Counted from the stretch's first letter, positions 43,711 to 57,089 are shown. The stretch is 64,000 nt of DNA from Gammaproteobacteria bacterium (GCA_018813765.1 JAHJBC010000012.1:124001-188000); one strand, 5' to 3'. Notes: generated from the letters alone by a model not told the origin. Numbers and translations: made by a program.

Positions 43711-44317
43711 TTGTTGTCTGCCAGAGAAAGCGCCACACCGGGAAGCGCGCTCACGCGCTTGAACCAGGCGGACAGGTCGGGATGTGCACTGCGCCAGTCG
43801 CGTTCCGGTTGGCGCAAGTCGAGGTAAGCCAGGGCGCTCAGCAGTGCGAGGTCGCCCAGCGTGATGCTGTTCCCTTCGCACCACTCGCGTCGGCCGAGTT
43901 GTTCGGCGACATATTGCAGCGTGCGGGTGATGGCATCATTGTGCAGTGCTGGCGTGGCGGCGAGTTGCATTTCCTTCGGGCGCAGCACTTCGTTGCGCAC
44001 CACGATGGCCGAATCCATGATGCCGTCGGCCAGCGCCTCCCAGCGTTTCACACGCATCCTTGCCAGCGCGTCTTGGCGCGGGATGAGGATGGGCGAATCG
44101 TTGAGCGTGTCGGCGTATTCCGCGATCACCACGGAGTCGAAGATGCACTCGTCGTTATCAAGGATGAGCGCGGGAATGCGGCCGAGCGGATTGACGCGAT
44201 AGACCTCGCTGTTCGGGTCGCTGGGCGGATCCACCACGTATTCGTGTGCAATGTTCTTTTCCAGCAACACCAGCCGTGCCTTGCGCACGTAAGGGCTGGT
44301 GTTTGAACCGATCAGTT

Positions 44318-44321
<4 letters not shown>
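43707..44321 (-). CDS. Glutathione S-transferase family protein
   Basis: A 204-aa two-domain GST. The N-terminal thioredoxin-like domain starts [20 protein letters not shown] and has the cis-proline RIPALIL and the glutathione-binding DSVVIAEY. The all-helical C-terminal domain follows. GTG 44321 overlaps the phoH stop (GTGA), suggesting translational coupling. The class-defining residue after SNTSPY is Val, as in several bacterial beta-like or YibF-like GSTs. Substrate unknown. Confidence 0.9.
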
Positions 44322-48024
<3,703 letters not shown>

Positions 48025-48096
48025 AGCGGTCAGAAGAATAACAGCGTTTCTTTTTCCGCCGGCAATATGGCCGATGGAAAACACAGGAGATGAGTT

Positions 48097-48534
48097 ATGA
48101 CAACACCTTTCACTGTCAGTCTGGTCTGCTGGCACGACGGCGAGCCCTTGCTGCGGGCCATACGCGAAGCGGTGTTCATCCGCGAGCAGCATGTTCCCGA
48201 AGAACTGGAGTGGGACAACATGGACGGCGGCAGCCGCCATGCGCTGGCACTTACGCTCAAGGGCGAAGCCATCGGCTGCGGGCGCATCCTGCCGAACGGG
48301 CATATCGGCCGCATGGCGGTCTTGCCGGAGTGGCGCAACAAAAGGGTGGGCACGGCCATCATGGAAGCGCTGCTAGACGAAGCGCGTGCGCGCGGCCTCA
48401 AGCAGGTTGACGTGGAGGCGCAGGTGCAGGCGCTGCCGTTCTATCATCTCTTCGGCTTCGCCGAACACGGCAAGGAATTCATGGACGCAGGCATGCCGCA
48501 CAAGAAGATGAAACTGAAGCTCGAACCGCGCTGA
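48097..48534 (+). CDS. GNAT family N-acetyltransferase
   Basis: A 145-aa GCN5-related acetyltransferase. The early motif (IREAVFIREQHVPEELEWD) is ElaA-like, and the acetyl-CoA site is GRMAVLPEWRNKRVGTAIMEAL (Q/RxxGxA form R-N-K-R-V-G-T-A), followed by AQVQALPFYHLFGFAEHG. Substrate unknown. It follows the L,D-transpeptidase gene after 72 bases. Confidence 0.9.
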   Translation: MTTPFTVSLVCWHDGEPLLRAIREAVFIREQHVPEELEWDNMDGGSRHALALTLKGEAIGCGRILPNGHIGRMAVLPEWRNKRVGTAIMEALLDEARARGLKQVDVEAQVQALPFYHLFGFAEHGKEFMDAGMPHKKMKLKLEPR

Positions 48535-48535
48535 A

Positions 48536-49204
48536 CTACTTCCCGTTGATATATTCCTCGTCGCTGAAATTCATCACCGCATCCGGCTGGAACACGGTGA
48601 AGGCGGTGATCATCATGCCGGTGACGAAGGCTTCGGTCAGCATCAGGATGGGGATGGCGACGAGGTAATGGTGCTGGATCTCGCCCCAAGTATAAGGGCT
48701 CAGGAATACCAGGATCAGCGTGGTCGCCACCGCGTTCAGGAAGATGCTCAGCGCGCCGCACACGAATCCGTTGAACAGCACGAACAGGAACAGATTCTTC
48801 GGCAGGTTATTCTTGCTGAAGCGCAGCAGCCAGTCGCTGAACAGCACGGGAATGGCGATCATCAGCAGGCCGTTCACGCCCAGCGTAAGCAGATCTATCC
48901 CGCTGTATATCCAGGTGCCGGTCATCACCAGCGTGAGGGAGAGGGTGGCGACCTGCCAGCCGAACATCAGCATGAACAGCGTCGCTCCGAGGATATGGAA
49001 ATTGAGTCCCGGGCGGATGCCGACATTGAAATGCCAGAACACGATGGCACCGAGCAGCAAGCCTACCAGCGCGTTCACCATGATGCCGTTGTCCAGCACC
49101 TTGCGCCACGGCATGCCGACTGTCGCGCGATACAGGAAAAACGCAAACAGTGCGTTGGTCAGCCACAACCAGTCTACGCTGAACAGACTGGCGGGCAGGT
49201 TCAC
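48536..49204 (-). CDS. Orphan CbiM-like ECF transporter permease
   Basis: A 222-aa membrane protein with about six to seven helices, matching the CbiM/energy-coupling-factor substrate-binding family: GIRPGLNFHILGATLFMLMFGW and the C-terminal LTEAFVTGMMITAFTVFQPD. CbiM proteins recruit Co2+ or Ni2+, but the N-terminal metal-binding MHIxDG start is absent and no cbiN/Q/O genes are near. GTG 49204 overlaps the ygfZ stop (GTGA). Function uncertain. Confidence 0.8.
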   Translation of the reverse strand: MNLPASLFSVDWLWLTNALFAFFLYRATVGMPWRKVLDNGIMVNALVGLLLGAIVFWHFNVGIRPGLNFHILGATLFMLMFGWQVATLSLTLVMTGTWIYSGIDLLTLGVNGLLMIAIPVLFSDWLLRFSKNNLPKNLFLFVLFNGFVCGALSIFLNAVATTLILVFLSPYTWGEIQHHYLVAIPILMLTEAFVTGMMITAFTVFQPDAVMNFSDEEYINGK

Positions 49205-50244
49205 GGGATGGGGTAGGGCAGGGGTTGGAACTGCAAACGCGCGCCGGAGATCGCACCCAGATGGACCGGGAAGGCGTCATGGCTGGCGATCTGCACCACG
49301 GCCAGCACATCGTAACCGCCGCCCGGTGCAGCGGCAGCGTTGGCGACGAGGCCGCAACTCTGGCCTTCCATCTCCATGCTGAACAGTTCCGCACCCGGCT
49401 GCGGGGCGGTGTCGCCATCGACGTGCGCCAGATACATGCGGCGTTTGTTCTTGCCCAGATACTGCATGCGCGCCACGATCTCCTGCCCCGGATAACAGCC
49501 CTTCTTGAAATTCACCGCGCCGATCAGATCGAGGTTGGCCATCTGCGGCACGAACGCCTCCTGCGTCTGCAGCAGGATTACCGGAATGCCCGCGCGGATA
49601 TTGAGCCAGTCCCAGCGGGGCGAGCCGACGGGCCTGGCTGTGGCGCTGAGCTTCTGCCACAGCGATTGCGCCTGTTGCGGCGTGGTGCTGATCTGGAAAC
49701 GATCTGCCGCGAGGCGGATGACGATGCTGTCCTCGTGCGGCACGGCATCGAGCGGGGCTTGCGGCAGGGTGGGGAAGTGCTGCTGCAACAAGGTCGCCGC
49801 ATCCGCACCGGAAAGGCCGAGGCAGACGATATCGTCACTCGCGTTCGCGATCTTTACCTTGGCGCGCAGCACGTACATGGTGAGCTTTTTCTGGATGGCC
49901 GCGAGCAGGCTTTGCGGCAGGTGCAGGAAAAACTCCGCCGGATTGCGCCAGATCAGGAAGGTCGCCAGTGCGCGCCCCTTCGCGGTGTTGAAACTGCCGG
50001 GCAGCGCGTGCTGCGGCGTGAGCGCATTCACGTCGCAACTGAACAGGTTGTGCAGGAACCCTTGCGCTTCTTCGCCCGAGACCTTGAGCACACCAAACTG
50101 CGACAGGTCGCACAACACCGTGCCGTCGCGGGTGGCGATGCGCTCTGCGGCGGCATCGCCGAAATGTTGCACGACGCCGTCCTGAATCTGTGCGCCTTGG
50201 GTAGTGAGGAAGTTTTGCCAGTTTGCGTTCATTTCGATGCCCAT
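49201..50244 (-). CDS. ygfZ: YgfZ/CAF17 folate-dependent Fe-S cluster protein
   Basis: A 347-aa GcvT-related protein helping repair or assemble certain Fe-S enzymes with tetrahydrofolate. The signature KGCYPGQEIVARMQYLGKNK with its conserved Cys is intact. The start may be 50244 (MGIEMNANW) or ATG 50232 (MNANW); the second matches the family better. Translationally coupled to the downstream CbiM-like gene. Confidence 0.93.
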   Translation of the reverse strand: MGIEMNANWQNFLTTQGAQIQDGVVQHFGDAAAERIATRDGTVLCDLSQFGVLKVSGEEAQGFLHNLFSCDVNALTPQHALPGSFNTAKGRALATFLIWRNPAEFFLHLPQSLLAAIQKKLTMYVLRAKVKIANASDDIVCLGLSGADAATLLQQHFPTLPQAPLDAVPHEDSIVIRLAADRFQISTTPQQAQSLWQKLSATARPVGSPRWDWLNIRAGIPVILLQTQEAFVPQMANLDLIGAVNFKKGCYPGQEIVARMQYLGKNKRRMYLAHVDGDTAPQPGAELFSMEMEGQSCGLVANAAAAPGGGYDVLAVVQIASHDAFPVHLGAISGARLQFQPLPYPIP

Positions 50245-50280
50245 TTGTATCTGTTCAGTGTTATGCCTGCCGCTTCATTC

Positions 50281-50390
50281 CCTCCCCCGCAAGCGGGAGA
50301 GGGTTAGGGTGAGGGGCGGTTGATAATACTGTTTCGAATTTTGAAACTAGACCCTCATCCCCATCCCTTCTCCCGCTTGCGGGAGAAGGG
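50281..50390. repeat. Inverted repeat of CTCCCGCTTGCGGGAG type
   Basis: The left arm 50281-50316 and right arm 50351-50390 are inverted copies. Each contains the CCCGCAAGCGGG palindrome and a GGGTTAGGGTGAGGGG-like flank. It sits between the divergent ygfZ and the ABC binding-protein gene. This repeat type is scattered between genes in many proteobacteria. Confidence 0.88.
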
Positions 50391-50439
50391 TGTGTCAATC
50401 TTACCGCGAAGCGCAGCCTTTCGGCTAAACTCTAGCGCC

Positions 50440-52560
50440 ATGAAAGTGCTATTTTCTGTCTCGCTATGTTTGTTGCTTGCCTCCTGCGATGGCGGTCTGT
50501 GGAACGATCCCTATCCGGCCGGCGATGCGGGCAAGTCCATCCTTTACACCGCTTTTCTTGAACGCCCCAAGCACCTCGACCCGGCGCAGGCCTACAGTGA
50601 GAACGAATACGACTTCCTCGCGCTGATCTACTCGCCGCCGCTGCAATACCATTACCTGAAGCGCCCCTATCAACTGGTGCCGCTGGCCGCCAGCGCCATG
50701 CCCAAGGTCAGCTATTTGGACAAGCGACTCAAGCGCCTGCCGGACAATGTCGCGCCCGAACGCATCGCCTACAGCGTGTACGAGATAACCATCAAGCCGG
50801 ACATGCAATACCAGCCGCACCCTGCCTTCGAACTGCAATATCTCCGGCTCAAGGATGGCGACCTCGACGGCATCCATTCCCTCGGCGACTTTGCCAGGGC
50901 CGGGACACGCCCCGTGCTGGCGGCGGACTATGCCTACCAGATCAAACGCCTTGTACATCCGCAGTTGCACACGCCCATCGCCGGAGTGATGGAAGAATAC
51001 ATCGTCGGTCTCAAGGAATTTTCCGCCACGCTGCAGGCGGCAGTGCAGGCGCATCCGGAGGAATTTCTCGACCTCAACGACTATCCACTATCCGGCGTCG
51101 AGGTGGTGGACGACACCACCTACCGCATCACCATCCACGGCAAATATCCGCAGTTCGCCTACTGGCTGGCGATGCCGTTCTTCGCGCCGATGCCGTGGGA
51201 GGTCGAGCGTTTCTATGCGCAGCCGGGCATGAAGGAACGCAACCTCACACTGGATTGGTGGCCGATAGGCAGCGGGCCGTATTACCTGTCGGAGAACGAC
51301 CCGAACCGGCGCATGGTGCTGACCCGCAATCCCTACTACAGCAGCGAGCAGTATCCATCCGAAGGCGAAACAGGCGATACCGCATCCGGTTTCCTCGACG
51401 ACGCGGGCACGCGCTTGCCGCTGATCGACAGCATCGTGTTCAGCCTGGAGAAGGAAACCATCCCCTACTGGAACAAGTTCCTGCAAGGCTATTACGACGC
51501 CTCCGGCATCAGCTCGGACAGCTTCGACCAGGCGGTGCAGGTGAGCGTGAGCGGCGAGGCCAACGTCAGCGACGCAATGAAGGCTCAGGACATCATGCTT
51601 TCCACCGCAGTCGCCACCTCCACCATGTACACCGGCTTCAACTGGCTCGATCCCGTTGTCGGCGGACCTTCCGAGCGCGCGACCAGATTGCGCCGCGCCA
51701 TCGCCATCGCCGTCGACTTCGAGGAATTCATCTCCATCTTCGCCAACGGGCGCGGCATCAGCGCGCAGTCGCCCTTGCCGCCCGGCATCTTCGGACACCA
51801 CGAGGGCTGTGCAGGTGTCAACCGCTACGTCTACGATTGCGTGCAAGACAAGCCGAAACGCAAATCCATCGCGGAAGCGAAACGCTTGCTGGCCGAGGCC
51901 GGCTATCCCGGCGGCGTAGATGCGAAGACCAAACAGCCGCTAGTGATCCACTTCGACACCACCGCCACAGGCTTGGGCAACAAATCGCGACTCGACTGGC
52001 TGCGCAAGCAGTTCGACAAGCTGGGCATCCAGCTCGACGTACGCAGTACCGACTACAACCGCTTCCAGGACAAGATACGGCGCGGCGACACGCAGATGTT
52101 CTTCATCGGCTGGAATGCCGATTACCCCGATCCCGAGAACTTCCTGTTCCTGCTGCACGGCCCGCAGGGCAAGGTGAAATTCAGCGGCGAGAACGCCAGC
52201 AACTACAGCAGCCCTGAATTCGACCGCCTGTTCGAACGCATGAAGAACATGGACAACACACCGCAACGCCAGCAGATCATCGACGACATGCTGGAGGTGC
52301 TGCGCCGCGACTCGCCCTGGCTGTGGGGCTTCCACCCCAAGAGCTACGTGCTGCAGCACGGCTGGCTACACAACATCAAATCCAACATCATGGCTAACAA
52401 CAAACTCAAATACTGGCGCGTGGATGCGGAGCAGCGCGACAAGATGCGCCGCGAGTGGAACCAGCCAGAGCGCGCGCCGTTGTGGTTTGGGGCGGCGGCG
52501 GTGCTGCTGTTCGGGGTGTGGATGTGGCGGGTGTTGCGGAAGCGGGAGCAAGCGAAATGA
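50440..52560 (+). CDS. Family 5 ABC transporter substrate-binding lipoprotein with C-terminal TM
   Basis: 706 aa. The lipobox LLLASC gives a lipid anchor at Cys17. The rest is an extracellular solute-binding family 5 domain (peptide/oligopeptide type; segments LDPAQAYSENEYDF, WPIGSGPYYLSENDPNRRM, IGWNADYPDPENFLFLLHG). Unusually, the C-terminus has a TM helix (APLWFGAAAVLLFGVWMWRV) followed by RKREQAK, so the protein would be anchored at both ends. It overlaps the permease start (ATGA). ATG 50440 is chosen because it opens the signal peptide. Confidence 0.88.
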   Translation: MKVLFSVSLCLLLASCDGGLWNDPYPAGDAGKSILYTAFLERPKHLDPAQAYSENEYDFLALIYSPPLQYHYLKRPYQLVPLAASAMPKVSYLDKRLKRLPDNVAPERIAYSVYEITIKPDMQYQPHPAFELQYLRLKDGDLDGIHSLGDFARAGTRPVLAADYAYQIKRLVHPQLHTPIAGVMEEYIVGLKEFSATLQAAVQAHPEEFLDLNDYPLSGVEVVDDTTYRITIHGKYPQFAYWLAMPFFAPMPWEVERFYAQPGMKERNLTLDWWPIGSGPYYLSENDPNRRMVLTRNPYYSSEQYPSEGETGDTASGFLDDAGTRLPLIDSIVFSLEKETIPYWNKFLQGYYDASGISSDSFDQAVQVSVSGEANVSDAMKAQDIMLSTAVATSTMYTGFNWLDPVVGGPSERATRLRRAIAIAVDFEEFISIFANGRGISAQSPLPPGIFGHHEGCAGVNRYVYDCVQDKPKRKSIAEAKRLLAEAGYPGGVDAKTKQPLVIHFDTTATGLGNKSRLDWLRKQFDKLGIQLDVRSTDYNRFQDKIRRGDTQMFFIGWNADYPDPENFLFLLHGPQGKVKFSGENASNYSSPEFDRLFERMKNMDNTPQRQQIIDDMLEVLRRDSPWLWGFHPKSYVLQHGWLHNIKSNIMANNKLKYWRVDAEQRDKMRREWNQPERAPLWFGAAAVLLFGVWMWRVLRKREQAK

Positions 52561-53534
52561 TCGCCTACCTCATCCGCCGCATCCTCTACGCCATCCCCAT
52601 CCTGATCGGGGTGAACCTGCTCACCTTTGCGTTGTTCTTCGTGGTGAACACGCCGGACGACATGGCGCGCATGCAGCTCGGTGTCAAGCGCGTGACACAG
52701 GAAGCCATCGACAAGTGGAAGCAGCAGCGCGGTTACGACAAGCCCTTGCTGCTCAACAGCGCGGCCGACGGAGCGGACAAGCTCACCGACACCATCTTCT
52801 GGAAAAAATCGGCCAGCATGTTCGTGTTCGATTTCGGCTATTCCGACGACGGTCGCAGCATCGGCCGCGAGATCGCCAAGCGTATGGGACCCAGTCTGAC
52901 CATCGCCATCCCCACCTTTCTTGTCGGTCTTGCCGTGTATATCAGCTTCGCCCTGCTGATGACGCTGTTTCGCGCCACCGTGCTGGACATGGCGGGGGTG
53001 GCGCTGTGCGTGCTGTTGATGTCCATCTCCGGCCTGTTCTACATCATCGGCGGGCAGTTCGTGGTCAGCAAGCTGTGGCATCTGGTGCCCATCTCCGGTT
53101 ATGCGGGCGGTGCGGACAGTTTCAAATTCGTGGTGCTGCCCATCCTGATTGGCATAGCGGGCGGCATCGGTTCCAGCAGCCGCTGGTATCGCACCATTTT
53201 CCTCGAAGAGATCGGCAAGGACTATGTGCGCACCGCGCGCGCCAAGGGCCTGTCCGAGTTGCGCGTGCTGTTCACCCATGTGCTGAAGAACGCGATGATC
53301 CCGATACTGACCGGGGTGGTGGTGGTCATCCCGCTGCTGTTCATGGGCAGCCTGCTTACCGAATCGTTCTTCGGCATCCCCGGTTTGGGCAGCTACACCA
53401 TCGACGCCATCAACGCGCAGGACTTCAGCGTGGTGCGCGCGATGGTGTTCCTGGGCTCGGTGCTGTACATCGTGGGACTGATATTGACCGACATTTCCTA
53501 CACCGTTGTCGATCCAAGGGTGAGGCTGCAATGA
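52557..53534 (+). CDS. Peptide-type ABC transporter permease (DppB/YejB-like)
   Basis: A 325-aa permease with about six helices. It begins MIAYLIRRILYAIPILIGVN, typical of DppB/OppB, and has the EAA loop YVRTARAKGLSELRVLFTHV. It overlaps the binding-protein gene by four bases. A 112-base gap holding an inverted repeat separates it from the second permease. Confidence 0.93.
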   Translation: MIAYLIRRILYAIPILIGVNLLTFALFFVVNTPDDMARMQLGVKRVTQEAIDKWKQQRGYDKPLLLNSAADGADKLTDTIFWKKSASMFVFDFGYSDDGRSIGREIAKRMGPSLTIAIPTFLVGLAVYISFALLMTLFRATVLDMAGVALCVLLMSISGLFYIIGGQFVVSKLWHLVPISGYAGGADSFKFVVLPILIGIAGGIGSSSRWYRTIFLEEIGKDYVRTARAKGLSELRVLFTHVLKNAMIPILTGVVVVIPLLFMGSLLTESFFGIPGLGSYTIDAINAQDFSVVRAMVFLGSVLYIVGLILTDISYTVVDPRVRLQ

Positions 53535-53544
53535 AAAACCTTTG

Positions 53545-53631
53545 GTCCACGAAAAACACGAAAGGCACGAAATACACCTGCCAAATTCAGTCCGTGTACA
53601 TTGTTCGTGTATTTCGTGAATTTCGTGGACT
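53545..53631. repeat. CACGAAA-rich inverted repeat inside the transporter operon
   Basis: The left arm 53545-53577 (GTCCACGAAAAACACGAAAGG then CACGAAATACAC) and right arm 53607-53631 (GTGTATTTCGTGAATTTCGT then GGAC) are inverted. The left arm has one extra CACGAAA unit. It fills the gap between the two permease genes, so it is transcribed and could reduce read-through or protect the upstream message. Confidence 0.88.
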
Positions 53632-53646
53632 GATTAAGGGTTTGAA

Positions 53647-55008
53647 ATGAATTTTATCCCCGTCATCCTCTGGAGCGATGCGCTGGTGTTCCTGTTGCTG
53701 GCGACGATCATCGCCGCGGTCTGGTACGTGCGCCGGCACGAACACCTGCTGCTGCCCTGGCGGCGGGTGGTGCACAACAGTGTGGCGATGGTGTCGTTGT
53801 TGCTGCTGTCGCTGCTCCTCACAATCGGCCTGCTGGATACGCTGCATTTCAGGGTCGCGCTGCCGCAGGCCAACGGCAGCGACAAGGTGTATTCGCCCGA
53901 AGTGCTGAGCGTGTTCGACAAGCTGGTAGAGCCGCTGCGCGCACAGACCGAAAAGACCTACTCCGAGCCGTTCGCGCTGCGCCTGTATGCCAGGGAGAGC
54001 ATGAGCGATGCGCAGGGCAACATCGTGCGCGACTTCCCGCGCCTTAAATACGGCGGGGCGCATCTGGCGGATGAGTCGCAGAGAACTGCGGATATATTGA
54101 AGCGCGCGCTGCTCGGCGGCGGGCTTGGCTTGCTGGTCGGGCTGTTGTCGTTCTATCTTACCCACCGGACGCTGCACTGCGCTTCCGGATGCGACCTTGC
54201 GGCCTCTTTCACCACCATGGTCCTCACTACCCTTATCGGCGCCGTCGTCAGCCTGGCCGCTGCTTATCACGTGCTCGGTACCGACAAGGTGGGGCAGGAC
54301 GTGTTGTACCTCTCGCTCAAGAGCATACGCACCGGCCTCATCATCGGCACGGTGACCACGCTGGTGACGCTGCCGCTGGCCCTTTTCCTCGGTGTGGCGG
54401 CAGGCTATTTTCGCGGCTGGGTGGATGATGTCATCCAGTACATCTACACGGTGCTGAGTTCCATCCCCAGTGTGTTGCTGATTGCGGCGATGGTGTTGAT
54501 GATGCAACTGTTTATCGACAAGCATGCCGATTGGTTTGATCTTGCAATTTTACGTGCCGATGCGCGTTTGGTCGCCCTGTGCCTGATCCTCGGCCTGACC
54601 AGTTGGACCGGCCTGTGCCGCCTGCTGCGCGGCGAGACGCTGAAGCTGCGTGAGATGGAATATATCCAAGCGGCCCAGTCGTTCGGCGTGTCCGGCTTGC
54701 GCATCCTCGCGCGCCACATCATGCCCAATGTCATGCACATCGTGCTCATCGCGCTGGTGATGGACTTCTCCGCGCTGGTGCTGGCCGAGGCGGTGCTGTC
54801 CTATGTCGGCGTGGGGGTCGATCCCACCATGATCTCCTTCGGCACCATGATCAACGGGGCGCGGCTGGAGATGGGGCGTGAACCCATGGTGTGGTGGGCG
54901 CTGGCCGCCGCCTTCGGTTTCATGCTGGTGCTGGTGCTGGCCGCCAACCTGTTCGCCGACGCCGTGCGCGACGCCTTCGATCCGCGCCTGAACCGGACCG
55001 GTCCATAG
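53647..55008 (+). CDS. Peptide-type ABC transporter permease (DppC/YejE-like)
   Basis: A 453-aa permease, longer than the 300-340 aa usual for DppC. Extra length lies between the first helices, where a periplasmic stretch of about 90 residues (about 70-155) includes AQTEKTYSEPFALRLYARES. The EAA loop is YIQAAQSFGVSGLRILARHIMP, and GTDKVGQDVLYLSLKSIRTGL marks the DppC class. Partner of the permease upstream; the ATPase for both is probably the double ATPase at 60.8 kb. Confidence 0.92.
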   Translation: MNFIPVILWSDALVFLLLATIIAAVWYVRRHEHLLLPWRRVVHNSVAMVSLLLLSLLLTIGLLDTLHFRVALPQANGSDKVYSPEVLSVFDKLVEPLRAQTEKTYSEPFALRLYARESMSDAQGNIVRDFPRLKYGGAHLADESQRTADILKRALLGGGLGLLVGLLSFYLTHRTLHCASGCDLAASFTTMVLTTLIGAVVSLAAAYHVLGTDKVGQDVLYLSLKSIRTGLIIGTVTTLVTLPLALFLGVAAGYFRGWVDDVIQYIYTVLSSIPSVLLIAAMVLMMQLFIDKHADWFDLAILRADARLVALCLILGLTSWTGLCRLLRGETLKLREMEYIQAAQSFGVSGLRILARHIMPNVMHIVLIALVMDFSALVLAEAVLSYVGVGVDPTMISFGTMINGARLEMGREPMVWWALAAAFGFMLVLVLAANLFADAVRDAFDPRLNRTGP

Positions 55009-55141
55009 GGGTGAAATGGCGGGTTTTTCGGAACACCATAATGCAAAAAAAGCAAGGGCTGGCGCGGGGTTGGGGGGAATGGTAAGGTACGAAAAGATGC
55101 AATCTTCCATGACAACCAAACTGTAACCGGGTAAGCGATCT

Positions 55142-55834
55142 ATGCGTGTATTGATCATCGAAGACAACAAGGATCTGGCTTCGAACATGTTCGACTTTCT
55201 GGAGGCGAAAGGGCATGTGGTGGATGCGGCCGGAGACGGCATCACCGGCCTGCATCTCGCTCTGGTCAACGATTACGACGCCATCGTGCTCGACCTGATG
55301 CTGCCCGGCATGGACGGCATCACCCTGTGCCGCAAGCTGCGCGAGGAAGGCGGCAAACATACCCCCGTGCTGATGATCACCGCGCGCGACTCGCTGGACG
55401 ACAAGATCGCCGGGCTGGAGGCGGGGGCCGACGATTACCTGGTCAAACCGGCCGAACTGCGCGAAGTGGAACTGCGCTTGCGCGTGCTGTTCCGCCGCGT
55501 CGGCGACCAGACCGTGCAGCAGAAGAAGATGGAAGTGGAAGATATCGTCCTCGATACGCTCACCTGCTCGGTGCGGCGCGGCGACAAGCCCATCGAACTG
55601 CCACCCATTCCCTACAAGATACTGAAGCTGCTGATGTCCCGCTCCCCCAATGTCGTCAACCGCGAGGAGATCGAGCAGGCGGTTTGGGGCGAAAGCCGCC
55701 CGGACAGCGATTCCCTGCGCGCGCACATGCACCTGCTCAGGGATTTCATCGACAAGCCGTTCCAGCGGAAACTGCTGCGCACCCTGCGCGGTTTCGGATA
55801 CCAACTGGTCAGTCCGGATGTTCCAGACCAATAG
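55142..55834 (+). CDS. OmpR/PhoB-family response regulator
   Basis: 230 aa. The receiver domain has the acidic pair Glu9-Asp10, phosphoacceptor Asp in IVLDLMLPGMDG (about residue 53) and Lys in DDYLVKPAELRE. The C-terminal winged helix ends in RTLRGFGYQLV. It overlaps the partner kinase gene by 17 bases. Targets unknown. It lies directly after the ABC transporter genes, and regulation of that cluster is a guess from position. Confidence 0.94.
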   Translation: MRVLIIEDNKDLASNMFDFLEAKGHVVDAAGDGITGLHLALVNDYDAIVLDLMLPGMDGITLCRKLREEGGKHTPVLMITARDSLDDKIAGLEAGADDYLVKPAELREVELRLRVLFRRVGDQTVQQKKMEVEDIVLDTLTCSVRRGDKPIELPPIPYKILKLLMSRSPNVVNREEIEQAVWGESRPDSDSLRAHMHLLRDFIDKPFQRKLLRTLRGFGYQLVSPDVPDQ

Positions 55835-57089
55835 TCTGCGGTTCCGCGTCGCCTTCTATTACGCTTTGTTCGGTGCCGGACTCAGCATCATGCTGTCCGG
55901 TGGCGTCTATCTGACCGTGCAGAGGATAGGCACCCACCTCATTGACGAGACCCTGCAGGTGGAGATGGACGAGCATGCCGGCTATCTGGCGTTCGTCTCG
56001 CCCAACACCAAATCCATCATCGGCTACGCCCTCTACCGGAACGAACCCGAGGAGCGGATTCCTGTTGAACTCAGAAAGCTCAATCCGGGCAGGTACGATA
56101 TCAAGGTCCGGAATCACAATTACCGCGTGCTGGTGGAGGACAAGAACGAAGCGCGCTTCTACATGCTGTTCGATACGGAAAGCCTGCACACGCGGGAAGA
56201 GCAGTTCTTCCGCTACATGATCTTCTTCGCCATATTCATGATCGTCAGCTCGTCCATCGGCGGCGTGCTGCTGGCCAGCCGCGTCACCGCATCCGTCACC
56301 CGCCTGGCCAGGCAGGTCGGACAGGCCGAGCCCGGCGATCCAAACCTTGATCTGGTCGAACTGACCAGCAACGACGAAGTCGGCGAACTGGCGCGCGCCT
56401 TCGACCGCTACCTGAAACGACTGCGCGAATTCATCGAACGCGAGAAATACTTCACCGCGGACGTGAGCCACGAACTGCGCACGCCGCTCGCCATCATGCT
56501 GGGTACGGTCGAAGTGATGGAACAGGACGAGACCCTGTCGATGCGGCAGAGAACCAAGCTCGCGCGCATCCGCCGCGCGGCACAGGACATGATCGACCTG
56601 ACTTCGGCGCTGCTGCTGATGGCGCGCGAACAGCAGCACTTTGCGGACGAGAACCCCTGCCATGTGGGCGAAGTATTGAGAAGCTGCGTCGAGAAGCACC
56701 TGCCGCTGACCGCCGGTCGGCCCATTCGCCTGGAAGTGGAATTGATCGCCGAGCCCGACCTGACCGCCGAACAACCCCTGCTCGAGATCGTGATCGGCAA
56801 CCTGATCCGCAATGCCCTGTTCAACACCAAGTCGGGCTCGGTGCTGCTGCGGCTCGAAAAGGACAAGCTGATCGTCAGGGATACCGGCGTCGGCATGCGG
56901 CCGGAAGTGCTGGCGCGCGCGCTCGACCACTATTACAAGGGCCCCTCCAGCGCCGGGTCGGGCGTCGGCCTGTCGCTGGTCAAGCGCATCTGCGAGCGTT
57001 ACGGCTGGCAGATCGCGCTCGAGAGCGAGGAGGGCAAGGGCACCACTGCAACGATTGGATTCGCGCCATCGCAAAGCCGGAGCGAGTAG
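55818..57089 (+). CDS. Sensor histidine kinase
   Basis: 423 aa. TM1 is about residues 10-32 and the periplasmic sensor about 33-128, with TM2 about 133-155. HAMP, then an H-box with phosphorylated His in ADVSHELRTPLAIML, and a HATPase domain with N-box IVIGNLIRNALFN and G-boxes DTGVGM and GSGVGLSLV follow. ATG 55818 overlaps the response regulator end. The periplasmic ligand is unknown. The sensor is short and unlike PAS-containing kinases. Confidence 0.93.
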   Translation: MFQTNSLRFRVAFYYALFGAGLSIMLSGGVYLTVQRIGTHLIDETLQVEMDEHAGYLAFVSPNTKSIIGYALYRNEPEERIPVELRKLNPGRYDIKVRNHNYRVLVEDKNEARFYMLFDTESLHTREEQFFRYMIFFAIFMIVSSSIGGVLLASRVTASVTRLARQVGQAEPGDPNLDLVELTSNDEVGELARAFDRYLKRLREFIEREKYFTADVSHELRTPLAIMLGTVEVMEQDETLSMRQRTKLARIRRAAQDMIDLTSALLLMAREQQHFADENPCHVGEVLRSCVEKHLPLTAGRPIRLEVELIAEPDLTAEQPLLEIVIGNLIRNALFNTKSGSVLLRLEKDKLIVRDTGVGMRPEVLARALDHYYKGPSSAGSGVGLSLVKRICERYGWQIALESEEGKGTTATIGFAPSQSRSE

